Part shown: piece after piece, positions 13,154-22,464 of the stretch
How the letters are laid out: each line of letters begins with the position of its first letter
Numbering within the stretch: position 1 is the stretch's first letter
From: Enterococcus faecalis
GTDB taxonomy: Bacteria; Bacillota; Bacilli; Lactobacillales; Enterococcaceae
Reading direction: 5' to 3'
NCBI RefSeq assembly: GCF_029024925.1
Contig: NZ_CP118962.1
Location: 1-64,000 of the forward strand
DNA: 64,000 nt
Notes under the pieces: model-generated
The model's database searches: none
Told to the model about the DNA's origin: nothing
What the model saw: the letters and a program-made list of their open reading frames with translations, nothing else
Position numbers and translations under genes: made by a program

Positions 13154-13382
13154 ATACCAAATAAATTACTCGAATTATTTTTATAATATTTAAAAATCAA
13201 ATATACAACACTTTAAATTAACGAAAGCATTATATTTTTATTATTTGTATATTTTTTGAAATTGAAAAGTGAACTAAAAATAGAGAAATCAGCAGAGAAA
13301 AAATGTACTTTTTTTAATGAAATTGTGTTAAAATGGATAGACTAAATGAACCAGAAAGTAAGACATCGTGGGAGAGAACAAA

Positions 13383-14750
13383 ATGAATGAATTATTGCAA
13401 GATAGGGTACCGCCACAAAATATTGAAGCGGAACAAGCCGTTTTAGGTTCTATTTTCTTAGATGCAGATGTGCTAATAGAAGCGATGGAATATGTGGAAC
13501 CTAAAGATTTCTATCGTCGTAGTCATCAGTTGATTTTCCAAACGATGATGACCTTAAGCGACCGAAATGAAGCGATTGATGTGGTAACAATCAAAGATCG
13601 CCTAGAACAAGAGAATTTGTTAGAAGATGTTGGCGGACTAAGTTATCTGTCAGATTTAGCTTTAGCTGTACCGACAGCTGCCAATGTCATTTATTATGCA
13701 AAAATTGTTGAACAAAAATCGTTGCTGCGCAACTTAATCCAAACCGCTACAGAGATTGTAACTAAAGGCTTTGAGCAAGGTGAAGATGTTGAATCTATTT
13801 TGGATGATGCAGAACGAAGCATTTTAGAAGTCTCCGAAAAGCGGAATCGCAGTGGCTTTTTATCAATTTCAGATGTTCTAAATACAACTATTGCGAATAT
13901 TGACCAATTATACCAAAATGATGAAGAGATTACTGGTTTACCTACAGGCTATCAAGCATTGGATAAAATGACTGCTGGCTTGCAAGCGGAAGAGCTAATT
14001 ATTCTAGCGGCCCGTCCAGCGGTAGGGAAAACCGCTTTTGCATTAAATATTGCCCAAAATGTCGGCACCAAAACAGATAAAGCTGTCGCTATTTTTAGTT
14101 TAGAAATGGGGGCAGAATCATTAGTGAACCGGATGCTTTGTGCAGAAGGATCCATTGAGGCTAGCCATTTAAGAACAGGGCAATTATCTGAAGAAGAATG
14201 GCAAAACTTAATTATTGCGATGGGTAGTTTGTCCCGTGCGAATATCTATATTGATGACACACCAGGGATTAAAATTACCGAAATTCGTGCGAAATGTCGT
14301 AAATTAGCACAAGAAAAAGGCAACTTAGGTCTAATTTTGATCGACTACCTACAATTGATTGAAGGAACTGGAAAAGAGAACCGCCAACAGGAGGTTTCTG
14401 ATATTTCACGTCAATTAAAAAAATTAGCGAAAGAGTTAAAAGTCCCAGTTATCGCTTTGTCACAGCTTTCTCGTGGCGTGGAACAACGTCAAGATAAACG
14501 TCCTGTGTTAAGTGATATTCGTGAATCAGGTTCCATTGAGCAAGATGCCGATATCGTTGCCTTTCTTTATCGTGATGATTACTACGATCGTGGTGAAGGA
14601 GAAGACGGCGATCATGAGCCACCAGAAGTGGACAATGTTGTAGAAGTTATCATTGAGAAAAACCGTAGTGGTGCGCGTGGAACGGTCGAATTACTTTTCA
14701 TTAAAGAATATAATAAATTTTCTTCGCTTTCGCCGAGGACAGAATTCTAA
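13383..14750 (+). CDS. dnaB: Replicative DNA helicase
   Basis: This hexameric 5'-3' helicase drives the replication fork (DnaB of E. coli, called DnaC in B. subtilis). The 455-aa protein has the N-terminal primase-interacting domain (about 1-100; PPQNIEAEQAVLGSIFLD), a linker, and the RecA-like motor with Walker A ARPAVGKTAFALN and the Walker B region LILIDYLQLI, plus the arginine-finger region LSDIRESGSIEQDADIV. ATG 13383 follows GGGAGAG; an in-frame GTG five codons earlier overlaps that ribosome site. A strong terminator follows. Confidence 0.97.
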   Translation: MNELLQDRVPPQNIEAEQAVLGSIFLDADVLIEAMEYVEPKDFYRRSHQLIFQTMMTLSDRNEAIDVVTIKDRLEQENLLEDVGGLSYLSDLALAVPTAANVIYYAKIVEQKSLLRNLIQTATEIVTKGFEQGEDVESILDDAERSILEVSEKRNRSGFLSISDVLNTTIANIDQLYQNDEEITGLPTGYQALDKMTAGLQAEELIILAARPAVGKTAFALNIAQNVGTKTDKAVAIFSLEMGAESLVNRMLCAEGSIEASHLRTGQLSEEEWQNLIIAMGSLSRANIYIDDTPGIKITEIRAKCRKLAQEKGNLGLILIDYLQLIEGTGKENRQQEVSDISRQLKKLAKELKVPVIALSQLSRGVEQRQDKRPVLSDIRESGSIEQDADIVAFLYRDDYYDRGEGEDGDHEPPEVDNVVEVIIEKNRSGARGTVELLFIKEYNKFSSLSPRTEF

Positions 14751-14783
14751 AAAAACGAACTCATTTTTTGAGTTCGTTTTTTT
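14751..14783 (+). terminator. Terminator after dnaB
   Basis: AAAAACGAACTCA pairs with TGAGTTCGTTTTT across a 5-nt loop and ends in a T-run. Confidence 0.92.
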
Positions 14784-14922
14784 GCTTATTAAGGGATTAA
14801 AATCAGAGAGTAAAACACGAACAATATTCGTATATTTTATTATTTTACAAAAACATAACTAAAAATGTTCGTATTTTTGACAGAAACGCTTTTGATTGTG
14901 AAAGAATATTCGATTTTTACCC

Positions 14923-14951
14923 TTGAAAGGGACTGGTTTTACTGGTACAAT
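14923..14951 (+). promoter_or_regulatory. Promoter of purA
   Basis: TTGAAA at 14923-14928, 17-bp spacer, TACAAT at 14946-14951, ending 36 bp before the purA ATG. Upstream, CGAAC at 14818-14822 and GTTCG at 14867-14871 resemble half PurBoxes; this is suggestive only. Confidence 0.7.
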
Positions 14952-14987
14952 GATTCAGGACAAAAAAATTATGAACGAGGTGTTCGA

Positions 14988-16280
14988 ATGTCATCAGTAG
15001 TAGTTGTTGGAACGCAATGGGGCGACGAAGGTAAAGGAAAAATTACAGACTTTCTAAGTGAAAACGCAGAAGTGATCGCTCGTTACCAAGGCGGAGATAA
15101 CGCCGGACATACCATTAAATTCGACGGCGTAACGTATAAATTACATTTAATTCCTTCAGGGATTTTCTATAAAGAAAAAATTAGTGTAATTGGTAACGGC
15201 GTAGTTGTGAATCCAAAATCTTTAGTAAAAGAATTAGCTTATTTAAAAGAAAATAATGTTGCCACTGATAATTTACGTATTTCAGATCGTGCCCATGTCA
15301 TCTTGCCGTATCATATTAAATTGGATCAATTGCAAGAAGATGCGAAAGGTGAAAACAAGATTGGGACAACGATTAAAGGAATTGGCCCAGCCTACATGGA
15401 TAAAGCAGCACGGGTGGGAATCCGTATCGCTGATTTATTGGATAAAGAAATTTTTGCGGAACGTTTGCAAATTAACTTAGAAGAAAAAAATCGTCAATTC
15501 GTTAAAATGTTTGATAGCGAAGCCATTGAATTTGATGATATTTTTGAAGAATACTATGAATACGGACAACAAATTAAACAATATGTTACAGATACTTCGG
15601 TTATTTTAAACGATGCATTAGATGCTGGAAAACGGGTTTTATTTGAAGGGGCACAAGGTGTCATGTTGGATATCGATCAAGGAACCTATCCATTTGTTAC
15701 TTCCTCTAATCCAGTAGCTGGTGGCGTAACTATCGGTAGTGGCGTTGGTCCATCAAAAATTAATAAAGTGGTTGGTGTCTGCAAAGCGTACACTTCACGT
15801 GTCGGTGACGGCCCATTCCCAACAGAATTATTTGATGAAACAGGAGAAACCATTCGTCGTGTCGGTAAAGAATACGGAACAACAACAGGACGTCCGCGTC
15901 GTGTCGGCTGGTTTGATTCAGTAGTTATGCGTCATTCAAAACGTGTATCAGGGATTACAAACTTGTCATTAAACTCGATTGACGTGTTAAGTGGTTTAGA
16001 AACGGTGAAAATTTGTACAGCTTATGAACTTGATGGTGAATTAATTTATCATTATCCAGCAAGCTTGAAAGAATTAAGCCGCTGTAAACCAGTTTATGAA
16101 GAATTACCAGGTTGGTCTGAAGATATCACTGGTTGCAAAACTTTAGCTGATTTACCAGCTAATGCTCGTAACTATGTGCATCGGATTTCAGAATTAGTTG
16201 GTGTGCGCATTTCAACATTCTCTGTAGGTCCAGACCGTAACCAAACGAACGTTTTAGAAAGCGTTTGGGCACAAATTTAA
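14988..16280 (+). CDS. purA: Adenylosuccinate synthetase
   Basis: PurA joins IMP and aspartate with GTP to give adenylosuccinate, the first step from IMP to AMP. The 430-aa protein has the family N-terminus [18 protein letters not shown] (GTP-binding loop GDEGKGK), the IMP-binding GDNAGHT, and the conserved [19 protein letters not shown] and GPFPTEL stretches. ATG 14988 is preceded by GAACGAGGTG; the frame is open 41 codons farther up but that part is promoter sequence. It is a single-gene unit with its own promoter and terminator. Confidence 0.97.
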   Translation: MSSVVVVGTQWGDEGKGKITDFLSENAEVIARYQGGDNAGHTIKFDGVTYKLHLIPSGIFYKEKISVIGNGVVVNPKSLVKELAYLKENNVATDNLRISDRAHVILPYHIKLDQLQEDAKGENKIGTTIKGIGPAYMDKAARVGIRIADLLDKEIFAERLQINLEEKNRQFVKMFDSEAIEFDDIFEEYYEYGQQIKQYVTDTSVILNDALDAGKRVLFEGAQGVMLDIDQGTYPFVTSSNPVAGGVTIGSGVGPSKINKVVGVCKAYTSRVGDGPFPTELFDETGETIRRVGKEYGTTTGRPRRVGWFDSVVMRHSKRVSGITNLSLNSIDVLSGLETVKICTAYELDGELIYHYPASLKELSRCKPVYEELPGWSEDITGCKTLADLPANARNYVHRISELVGVRISTFSVGPDRNQTNVLESVWAQI

Positions 16281-16294
16281 GCAGATTTTTAAGG

Positions 16295-16341
16295 GAACGT
16301 AAAGGATGGCTTATGCCAGTTCAGCCTTTACGTTCTTTTTT
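16295..16341 (+). terminator. Terminator after purA
   Basis: GAACGTAAAGG (16295-16305) pairs with CCTTTACGTTC (16325-16335), followed by TTTTTT. Confidence 0.9.
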
Positions 16342-16404
16342 AATTTTATATAAAAATGAAAAACTATGGTAAAATAAAAGAAAACATGAAGGGGGCAATT
16401 GTCC

Positions 16405-17274
16405 GTGAATTATCAATTAGTGACAGATTCTTGTTGTGACTTGCCGTATACATACTTAAAAGAAAACCAAGTACCTTTTATTAGCATGAATATTCAAATT
16501 GACGGGAAAGAATATCGCGATGATTTAGGTGAAACGTTTGATTATCAGAACTTCTTAACGGCTATTAAAAATGGAAGTATGCCCACTACCTCTCAAGTTA
16601 ATGTAGGACGCTACAATGAATTTTTCCGTCCTTTTGTGGAGCAAGGGTTACCGGTGATTTATTTAGCTTTTTCATCTGGGTTAAGTGGCTCTTATCAAAG
16701 TGCGTTGCAATCAGTAGAGATGTTAAAAGAAGAGTACGATAATGTAGAAATTCATATTATTGATACAAAAGCAGCTAGCTTAGGTCAAGGGATGTTAGTC
16801 CGAGAAGCCATTCGATTACAAACAGATGGTCATTCATTAGGAGAAGTTGTTGCCTATCTTGAAGAGCAAAAAATGAAACTTCACTCGTGGGTAACGGTAG
16901 ATGATTTAAAACATTTAGAACGTGGCGGACGGATTTCTAAAACAGCGGCAGCACTTGGTGGCTTAATGAACATTAAACCAATTATTCGCGTGGATGCGGC
17001 AGGCAAACTAGCATCCGTTGGTAAAACTCGTGGACGAAACAAGTCCTTGCAAAAGATTGCGCAAGAAACGATTCAAGGCATTGTAGAGCCAATGAAACAA
17101 ACACTGTTGATTGCATATGCGGGAACGAAAGATGACGCGGAAAAAGTCAAAGAATTAATTGAAAAAGAAATAGAGGTTAATGAGATACTGATTTATCCTC
17201 TAGGACCCACCATTACTAGTCATACCGGAATAGGTTGTATTGCTGTGTTTTCTTTTGGTGAAAAAAGAAAATAA
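16405..17274 (+). CDS. DegV family fatty-acid-binding protein
   Basis: DegV proteins (FakB) hold a fatty acid for phosphorylation by the kinase FakA, feeding exogenous fatty acids into phospholipid synthesis. The 289-aa product shows the family N-terminus LVTDSCCDLP, the TSQVN motif, the ligand-binding FSSGLSGSYQSA, and LKHLERGGRISKTAA. The start is probably GTG 16405, nine bases after GAAGGGGG; a TTG two codons upstream is too close to it. An extended -10 TGGTAAAAT (16367-16375) is the likely promoter. Which fatty acid it prefers cannot be read from sequence. Confidence 0.9.
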   Translation: MNYQLVTDSCCDLPYTYLKENQVPFISMNIQIDGKEYRDDLGETFDYQNFLTAIKNGSMPTTSQVNVGRYNEFFRPFVEQGLPVIYLAFSSGLSGSYQSALQSVEMLKEEYDNVEIHIIDTKAASLGQGMLVREAIRLQTDGHSLGEVVAYLEEQKMKLHSWVTVDDLKHLERGGRISKTAAALGGLMNIKPIIRVDAAGKLASVGKTRGRNKSLQKIAQETIQGIVEPMKQTLLIAYAGTKDDAEKVKELIEKEIEVNEILIYPLGPTITSHTGIGCIAVFSFGEKRK

Positions 17275-17280
17275 AAAATG

Positions 17281-17320
17281 AGCCTGGGACAAAAATCACT
17301 TTGGATTTTTGTCCCAGGCT
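17281..17320. repeat. Perfect 17-bp palindromic hairpin (TGGGACAAAAATC family)
   Basis: 17281-17297 is the exact reverse complement of 17304-17320 around a 6-nt loop; the core is GGGACAAAAATC / GATTTTTGTCCC. It may end the degV transcript, though no long T-run follows. A related copy in opposite orientation lies at 60551-60610, so it is a dispersed repeat and not a one-off terminator. Confidence 0.85.
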
Positions 17321-17337
17321 TAAAAATTGATAAACGG

Positions 17338-17555
17338 CGGGAACAGAAGCAACACTACGCGTTGCTCCGATCTCAACAACTTCTAAGAGCTAAAGCTCTA
17401 AGAGTTGAAGGTCCTTCGGAAATAAGCCGAAATTGTTGAGAATCACGAAGAACGTAGTGATTCGATGATGAACAATACCTACTTGGTCTCCAAAAATTAT
17501 AGAACAATTTTCGGAAATTCTTTCTTATTTCTCGGAGTTAAACGCTTCTGTCCCG
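17338..17555. repeat. Structured intergenic element bounded by short inverted repeats
   Basis: CGGGAACAGAAGC (17338-17350) and GCTTCTGTCCCG (17544-17555) form imperfect terminal inverted repeats. Between them are nested stems: GCAAC/GTTGC (17349-17365), TCTCAACAA/TTGTTGAGA (17371-17379 / 17433-17441) enclosing AGAGCT/AGCTCT (17386-17399) and TTCGG/CCGAA (17415-17431), then AATCAC/GTGATT (17441-17462). No gene is present. It could be a mobile palindromic element or a folded RNA; its identity is not known from this window. Confidence 0.6.
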
Positions 17556-17566
17556 ACCTCATTTTT

Positions 17567-19198
17567 TTAATAATCTGAACTGAATAAAACGTCCATTTGT
17601 TTTTGAATTTCTGGGTTTTCCAAGAATTCATCATAGGTTGTTTCTGCCCGATCAATGACACCTTTATCAGAAACAGCAATAATTCGGTTCGCTAATGTTT
17701 GGATAAATTGGTGGTCATGTGAAGCAAAAAGAATTGAACCAGTGAAAGCCATCAACCCATCATTTAATGCAGTGATTGATTCTAAGTCTAAGTGGTTCGT
17801 TGGATCATCTAAAACCAAGACATTGGCTTTGGAAAGCATTAATTTTGAAAGCATGACACGCACTTTTTCGCCTCCGGAAAGAACATTGACTGGTTTTAGT
17901 ACCTCTTCACCAGAGAATAACATCCGACCTAAGAAACTACGTAAGAACGTATTGTCATCTTCTTCTTTACCAGCAAATTGACGTAACCAATCTAAAATGG
18001 TTAATGGCTCTTCAAAGTCTTTGCTGTTGTCTTTTGGTAAATAAGCTTGGCTAGTTGTAACGCCCCAACGAACAGAACCTGTATCGGGAGTAATTTCGCC
18101 CATAATCACTTTGAATAACGTAGTCGTTGTAATATCTGAGTCAGCGATGAATGCCACTTTATCATCTTTTGTTAAGTTGAACGAGATATTATCTAAGATT
18201 TTTTTGCCATCAATCGTTACAGAGACATTTTCAACTTGTAATAAGTCATTGCCGATTTCACGTTCTGGTGTAAAACCAACGAATGGATAACGACGAGAGG
18301 AAGGTTGAATGTCATCTAAGGTAATTTTATCTAACATTTTTTTACGAGACGTTGCTTGTTTTGATTTTGAGGCATTGGCGCTAAAACGAGCGATAAAGTC
18401 TTGTAATTCTTTGATTTGTTCTTCTTTTTTGGCATTAGATTGTGCTTGCAATTTTGTCGCTAGTTGGCTTGATTCCAACCAGAAATCATAGTTACCCACG
18501 TAAAGTTTGATTTTACTAAAGTCTAAATCTGCCATGTGAGTGCAGACTTTGTTTAGGAAATGACGGTCATGGGAAACCACGATAACGGTATTTTCAAAGT
18601 TGATTAAAAATTCTTCTAACCAATTGATTGAGCGGGTGTCTAAACCATTTGTCGGCTCGTCTAATAGTAAGACATCTGGTTTACCAAAAAGAGATTGAGC
18701 TAATAATACTTTGACTTTTTGACCAGCTGTTAATTCGCTCATTTTTTGATCATGTAATTCTTCTGGAATGTTTAGCCCTTGGAGTAAAACAGCTGCTTCA
18801 GGTTCTGCTTCCCAACCGTCAAGTTCAGCAAATTCGCCTTCTAGTTCTGCGGCACGAATCCCATCTTCATCTGAAAAATCTTCTTTCATATAGATAGCAT
18901 CTTTTTCTTTCATTACTTCGTAAAGACGTTTATGTCCCATAATTACAGTTTCTAAAACAGTGTAGTCTTCGTAGTCAAAGTGATTTTGTTTCAGCGTCGC
19001 TAGTCGCTCATTAGGACCCATTGAAACCACGCCAGTTGTCGGTTGAATCTCACCTGATAAAATTTTAAGAAACGTTGATTTTCCTGCACCGTTTGCGCCG
19101 ATTAAGCCGTAACAGTTGCCAGGAGTAAATTTAATATTCACTTCTTCAAAAAGTTTACGATCTGGAAATTGTAAACTTACATCATTAACAGTAATCAA
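17567..19198 (-). CDS. ABC-F family ATPase (YkpA/YbiT-like)
   Basis: ABC-F proteins have two fused ATPase domains, no membrane part, and act on ribosomes. The 543-aa protein has a canonical first site: Walker A GLIGANGAGKSTFL (about 31-44), signature LTAGQKVKVLL, Walker B LLLDEPTNGLD, followed by the interdomain linker (about 235-300). The second site is altered: the Walker A position reads ADSDITTTT (352-360) without the lysine, and Walker B reads LVLDDPTNHLD with Asp for the catalytic Glu. Similar degeneration is, from memory, seen in lactic acid bacteria relatives. The start is a TTG at 19198 after CGAGGAAA. It lacks known antibiotic-resistance hallmarks, so a housekeeping role is more likely. 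Confidence 0.9.
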   Translation of the reverse strand: MITVNDVSLQFPDRKLFEEVNIKFTPGNCYGLIGANGAGKSTFLKILSGEIQPTTGVVSMGPNERLATLKQNHFDYEDYTVLETVIMGHKRLYEVMKEKDAIYMKEDFSDEDGIRAAELEGEFAELDGWEAEPEAAVLLQGLNIPEELHDQKMSELTAGQKVKVLLAQSLFGKPDVLLLDEPTNGLDTRSINWLEEFLINFENTVIVVSHDRHFLNKVCTHMADLDFSKIKLYVGNYDFWLESSQLATKLQAQSNAKKEEQIKELQDFIARFSANASKSKQATSRKKMLDKITLDDIQPSSRRYPFVGFTPEREIGNDLLQVENVSVTIDGKKILDNISFNLTKDDKVAFIADSDITTTTLFKVIMGEITPDTGSVRWGVTTSQAYLPKDNSKDFEEPLTILDWLRQFAGKEEDDNTFLRSFLGRMLFSGEEVLKPVNVLSGGEKVRVMLSKLMLSKANVLVLDDPTNHLDLESITALNDGLMAFTGSILFASHDHQFIQTLANRIIAVSDKGVIDRAETTYDEFLENPEIQKQMDVLFSSDY

Positions 19199-19338
19199 TT
19201 GTTTTCCTCGCTTTTAATATATTCTTGAACCTCTCTGCATTATATCGGCTACAGAACCTTTTTTCAAGGAGTTTCAATCTTTTTACAGAAACGAATAAAA
19301 AGGTGGGTTTTTTATAGAAAAAAGGCGCTTTTTTAAAA

Positions 19339-19354
19339 TGTTTCATGTGAAACA
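19339..19354. other. parS-like centromere site (one mismatch)
   Basis: TGTTTCATGTGAAACA is the exact reverse complement of the variant at 9598-9613 and one base from consensus parS. It sits in the divergent gap between the ABC-F gene and mptR. Confidence 0.75.
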
Positions 19355-19380
19355 GAAATTTTTTTCATGAAAGGGTTTTT

Positions 19381-19430
19381 AGTGTATTTTTTTAATGATA
19401 CACTGTATCATGTAAATTAATTAGTGTATC
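19381..19430 (+). promoter_or_regulatory. Repeated GATACACT motifs in the mptR leader
   Basis: AGTGTATT (19381-19388), GATACACT (19397-19404) and AGTGTATC (19423-19430) are alternating orientations of one 8-bp motif just upstream of the mptR ribosome site. The same motif recurs upstream of the mpt structural genes, so it is a candidate MptR operator for autoregulation. Confidence 0.55.
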
Positions 19431-19450
19431 GATTAAAGGAGCCATCAAAA

Positions 19451-22336
19451 ATGAAGCGGATTGAAAAAATCTATCAATATGTTAAAGAGCAAACGAAGAA
19501 TTTAACGCCAATGACCTTAACAAGTGATGCGGGAGTCACGACACAAGAAATTTCAGAACGTTTAAACATTCAGCGGACCAATGCTAGTAAAGATTTGAAT
19601 CAACTGGTTCGTGAAGGGCGCTTGAAAAAATTATCTGGTCGACCAGTAAAATATGTCGCGCAGGTGGCGTTTCAGCATCGACCATTAACCAAGCCAGTTA
19701 AAAGTTATCGGGAAAAATCAATGGATCACTCCACAAAAACTTTTATCGAACCATTGGTTGAACCAGTAGTCACGACAAGTAAAACCCCAGAAGTTGAAGA
19801 TATTTTCAAAAAAATTATCGGTTCAGCTGGAAGCATGAAAACGCCGGTGGAACAAGCCAAAGCAGCGATTTTATATCCGCCAAAAGGCTTGAATTGTTTA
19901 ATTACTGGACCAACAGGTTCTGGGAAAACTTATTTTGCTCATGCCATGTTTCAATTTGCGAAGCTGAACCAAATTGTGGCCAAAGAAAAAGAGTTTGTGG
20001 TGTTTAACTGTGCAGACTATGCGCATAATCCAGAACTTTTGATGTCGCATTTATTTGGGTATGTAGAAGGGGCCTTCACAGGCGCTACGAAAGCGAAAGA
20101 AGGGATTATTGATGAAGCAGATGGCAGCATTCTGTTTTTAGATGAAGTACATCGGTTACCACCCGAAGGACAAGAAATGATTTTTTATTTTATGGATCAC
20201 GGCGTGTACGCGCGTTTAGGTGAAACAGTGAAATCACATCATGCGGATGTTCGGATTATTTGTGCTACGACGGAGAATCCTACTTCTTCTTTATTGAATA
20301 CTTTTGTGCGACGCATTCCGATTATCATTCAATTACCGAACTTTAGTGACCGTCCTGCGAAAGAAAAAATTGACCTCCTAAAAGTGATGGTTTCAATGGA
20401 AGCAGCGCGGATTCAACGGCGAATCTCTTTGTCAGAAGATGTGGTCAAAGCGTTAATTGGAAGTGTTTCTTATGGAAATGTCGGTCAGCTAAAATCGAAT
20501 GTGCAACTTGTGACTGCGCGAGGGTTCCTTAATCAGATGGAACAAGAGGAATTAATGATTACGATGGACGAATTAACGGACAATATTAAAGAAGGCATTA
20601 TGCAACTTGCCAGTAATCGAGAAGTATTGTCGGAGTTATCGAAATATCTGGAACCGCAATTAGTGGTATCACCAAATGAATCTTTAGTAGCTATTCAGTC
20701 AGATGCCTATGAATTGCCTTACAATCTATATGAGATTATTGGAGATAAAGCGGCTCTCTTAAAAGCAGACGGCTTGGACCAAGAACTAATTAATAATTTT
20801 ATTACAACGGATATCAATGTTCATTTAAAATCTTTCTACAAAGATTATGGATTCACCTTTGATACAGAAAATAAATTGGCCGAAATTGTTGACCAACGAA
20901 TTATTGATGTCACTAAGAAAATTTATAATTTTGCAGCGAAGCGGTTATCGTATTCGTTTCAACCCAATTTTATTTATGCAATGAGTTTACACATTAGTTC
21001 TTTCTTGAAACGCATCCAATTAGGTAAAGATCCTAAGCATCCTTTAAATGAAAGTATTCGAAATATGGTTTTAGATTATCCAACAGAGTTTGAAACAGCA
21101 AAAGAAATTAAAAATATTATTGAAAGTAGTTATCAGATGGAGATTCCTGAATCTGAAAGTTACTATTTAGCTGTTTTGCTCATTTCTTTAAGAGAAAATC
21201 CTGAGGCTGGCCGGATTGGCATTGTCGTGGCTGCGCACGGAAATAGTACCGCTAGCAGTATGGTACAAGTGGTTTCTCAATTGTTAAATGTTGATAATTT
21301 GAAGGCTGTGGATATGCCGTTAGATATGCCACCGAAAGAAGCTTTGCGTAAAATCGTTGAAGCAGTTGGTGAAGTGAATGAAGAGAATGGCGTACTATTA
21401 TTGGTGGATATGGGTTCATTAAGTACTTTTTCAGAAGAAATTGTACGCCAGACAGGCATTGATGTGCGGACAGTAGACATGGTGACCACGCCAATTGTTC
21501 TTGAAGCGGCCCGCAAAACCGCATTAATTGATACGCAATTGGAAACACTTCACGAGTCTTTAAAAAACTTTCATGGCTATGCCGATATTCGCCAAAGTGA
21601 AACGAAACAAATCATTGAAAATTGGAAAACAAGAGCAATTATTGCTATCTGCGCTTCTGGAGAAGGAACTGCGCGCCGAATGAAAGAGCTTATTGAGGAA
21701 GCTGTCTTGCCACAAATAGACTGGCATTTAGAAGTGATTCCTTTGTCCATTGTAAATATGAAAGAAGTCTTGCCTAAAATTCAAGAAGACTATGAAATTA
21801 TTGCGACAACTGGGATTACCAATCCCAAAATTGGAGTTCCTTATATTTCCATGGAAAATTTCTTTTCCGGTGAAGCAGAAAAAATTATTCAGCAATTACT
21901 AGCAGAGCGGAAAGAAGAAGTAATGAATAAGCCGTTGGACGAAGCGGCAGCAAAAGAAATTTGTCTCAAATATATGGAGCAAAGTTTCACTTTTATTAAT
22001 GGAAAAAAAATCATTGATCTGTTGTGGTCATTCGCTAAAAATATCCAAACCCAATTAGCGATGCCAGAAGAGTACACATTTTACATCAATTTGATTATGC
22101 ACACATCGGGCATGTTGGAGCGTATTTTACGGAATGATACACTGACGGTTTCAGAAAAGGAACTTGGTCGATTGGTTCAAGAGCCAATTTATTCAGTGAT
22201 TGTGGCCTCAATTGAGACTATGGAAGAAGCTCTTAATATGGATGTTCCAGCAGAAGAAGTTTATTTTATCGCACAGTTAGTCAAAAATGCCCAGTGTATC
22301 GAAGATAAAATCACCGAAATTGATACGCTAGATTAA
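19451..22336 (+). CDS. mptR: Sigma-54 activator MptR (LevR family)
   Basis: This activator of the mannose PTS operon works with RNA polymerase-sigma-54. The 961-aa protein has an N-terminal winged helix (about 10-65; TQEISERLNIQRTNASKDLNQL), the AAA+ domain with Walker A GPTGSGKT (153-160) and the sigma-54 contact loop GAFTGA (207-212), a first PRD (about 420-570), an EIIA-Man-like domain (GIVVAAHGNSTASSMVQVV), an EIIB-like stretch and a C-terminal second PRD. Phosphorylation of PRD and EIIA histidines by PTS proteins is known to tune the family. ATG 19451 follows AAAGGAG. It stands just upstream of the sigma-54 promoter it should activate. Confidence 0.95.
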   Translation: MKRIEKIYQYVKEQTKNLTPMTLTSDAGVTTQEISERLNIQRTNASKDLNQLVREGRLKKLSGRPVKYVAQVAFQHRPLTKPVKSYREKSMDHSTKTFIEPLVEPVVTTSKTPEVEDIFKKIIGSAGSMKTPVEQAKAAILYPPKGLNCLITGPTGSGKTYFAHAMFQFAKLNQIVAKEKEFVVFNCADYAHNPELLMSHLFGYVEGAFTGATKAKEGIIDEADGSILFLDEVHRLPPEGQEMIFYFMDHGVYARLGETVKSHHADVRIICATTENPTSSLLNTFVRRIPIIIQLPNFSDRPAKEKIDLLKVMVSMEAARIQRRISLSEDVVKALIGSVSYGNVGQLKSNVQLVTARGFLNQMEQEELMITMDELTDNIKEGIMQLASNREVLSELSKYLEPQLVVSPNESLVAIQSDAYELPYNLYEIIGDKAALLKADGLDQELINNFITTDINVHLKSFYKDYGFTFDTENKLAEIVDQRIIDVTKKIYNFAAKRLSYSFQPNFIYAMSLHISSFLKRIQLGKDPKHPLNESIRNMVLDYPTEFETAKEIKNIIESSYQMEIPESESYYLAVLLISLRENPEAGRIGIVVAAHGNSTASSMVQVVSQLLNVDNLKAVDMPLDMPPKEALRKIVEAVGEVNEENGVLLLVDMGSLSTFSEEIVRQTGIDVRTVDMVTTPIVLEAARKTALIDTQLETLHESLKNFHGYADIRQSETKQIIENWKTRAIIAICASGEGTARRMKELIEEAVLPQIDWHLEVIPLSIVNMKEVLPKIQEDYEIIATTGITNPKIGVPYISMENFFSGEAEKIIQQLLAERKEEVMNKPLDEAAAKEICLKYMEQSFTFINGKKIIDLLWSFAKNIQTQLAMPEEYTFYINLIMHTSGMLERILRNDTLTVSEKELGRLVQEPIYSVIVASIETMEEALNMDVPAEEVYFIAQLVKNAQCIEDKITEIDTLD

Positions 22337-22342
22337 TACAGA

Positions 22343-22378
22343 AAAATCGATACACTATTTATTAGTGTATCGATTTTT
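22343..22378 (+). promoter_or_regulatory. Palindrome with MptR-like motifs, also a terminator shape
   Basis: A 15-bp perfect inverted repeat (22343-22357 / 22363-22377, 5-nt loop) contains GATACACT and AGTGTATC arranged head to head and ends in a T-run. It can terminate mptR and also serve as the upstream enhancer bound by MptR; it lies about 60-90 bp before the -24 element, a usual enhancer distance. Confidence 0.7.
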
Positions 22379-22420
22379 TGATTTTCTTAAAAAAACCTAT
22401 AATTTTCTAGGTTTCAAACC

Positions 22421-22450
22421 GATACACTAAAGTTGGCACGAAACTTGCTT
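22421..22450 (+). promoter_or_regulatory. Sigma-54 (-24/-12) promoter of the mpt operon
   Basis: TGGCAC (22434-22439), 5 bp, TTGCTT (22445-22450): an excellent match to the sigma-54 consensus TGGCAC-N5-TTGCA/T. A further GATACACT lies immediately upstream at 22421-22428. RpoN dependence of mannose PTS operons with LevR-type activators is established in Enterococcus and Listeria. Confidence 0.93.
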
Positions 22451-22464
22451 ATAATAAGGTGTCC

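Noticed and set aside
15795-15810. TTCACGTGTC in purA as another parS
   Set aside because: Only the left half and centre match; the right half GAAAC is missing.
17497-17679. Short minus-strand frame at the end of the ABC-F gene
   Set aside because: It overlaps the ABC-F coding end in another frame and the repeat element; no start signal.
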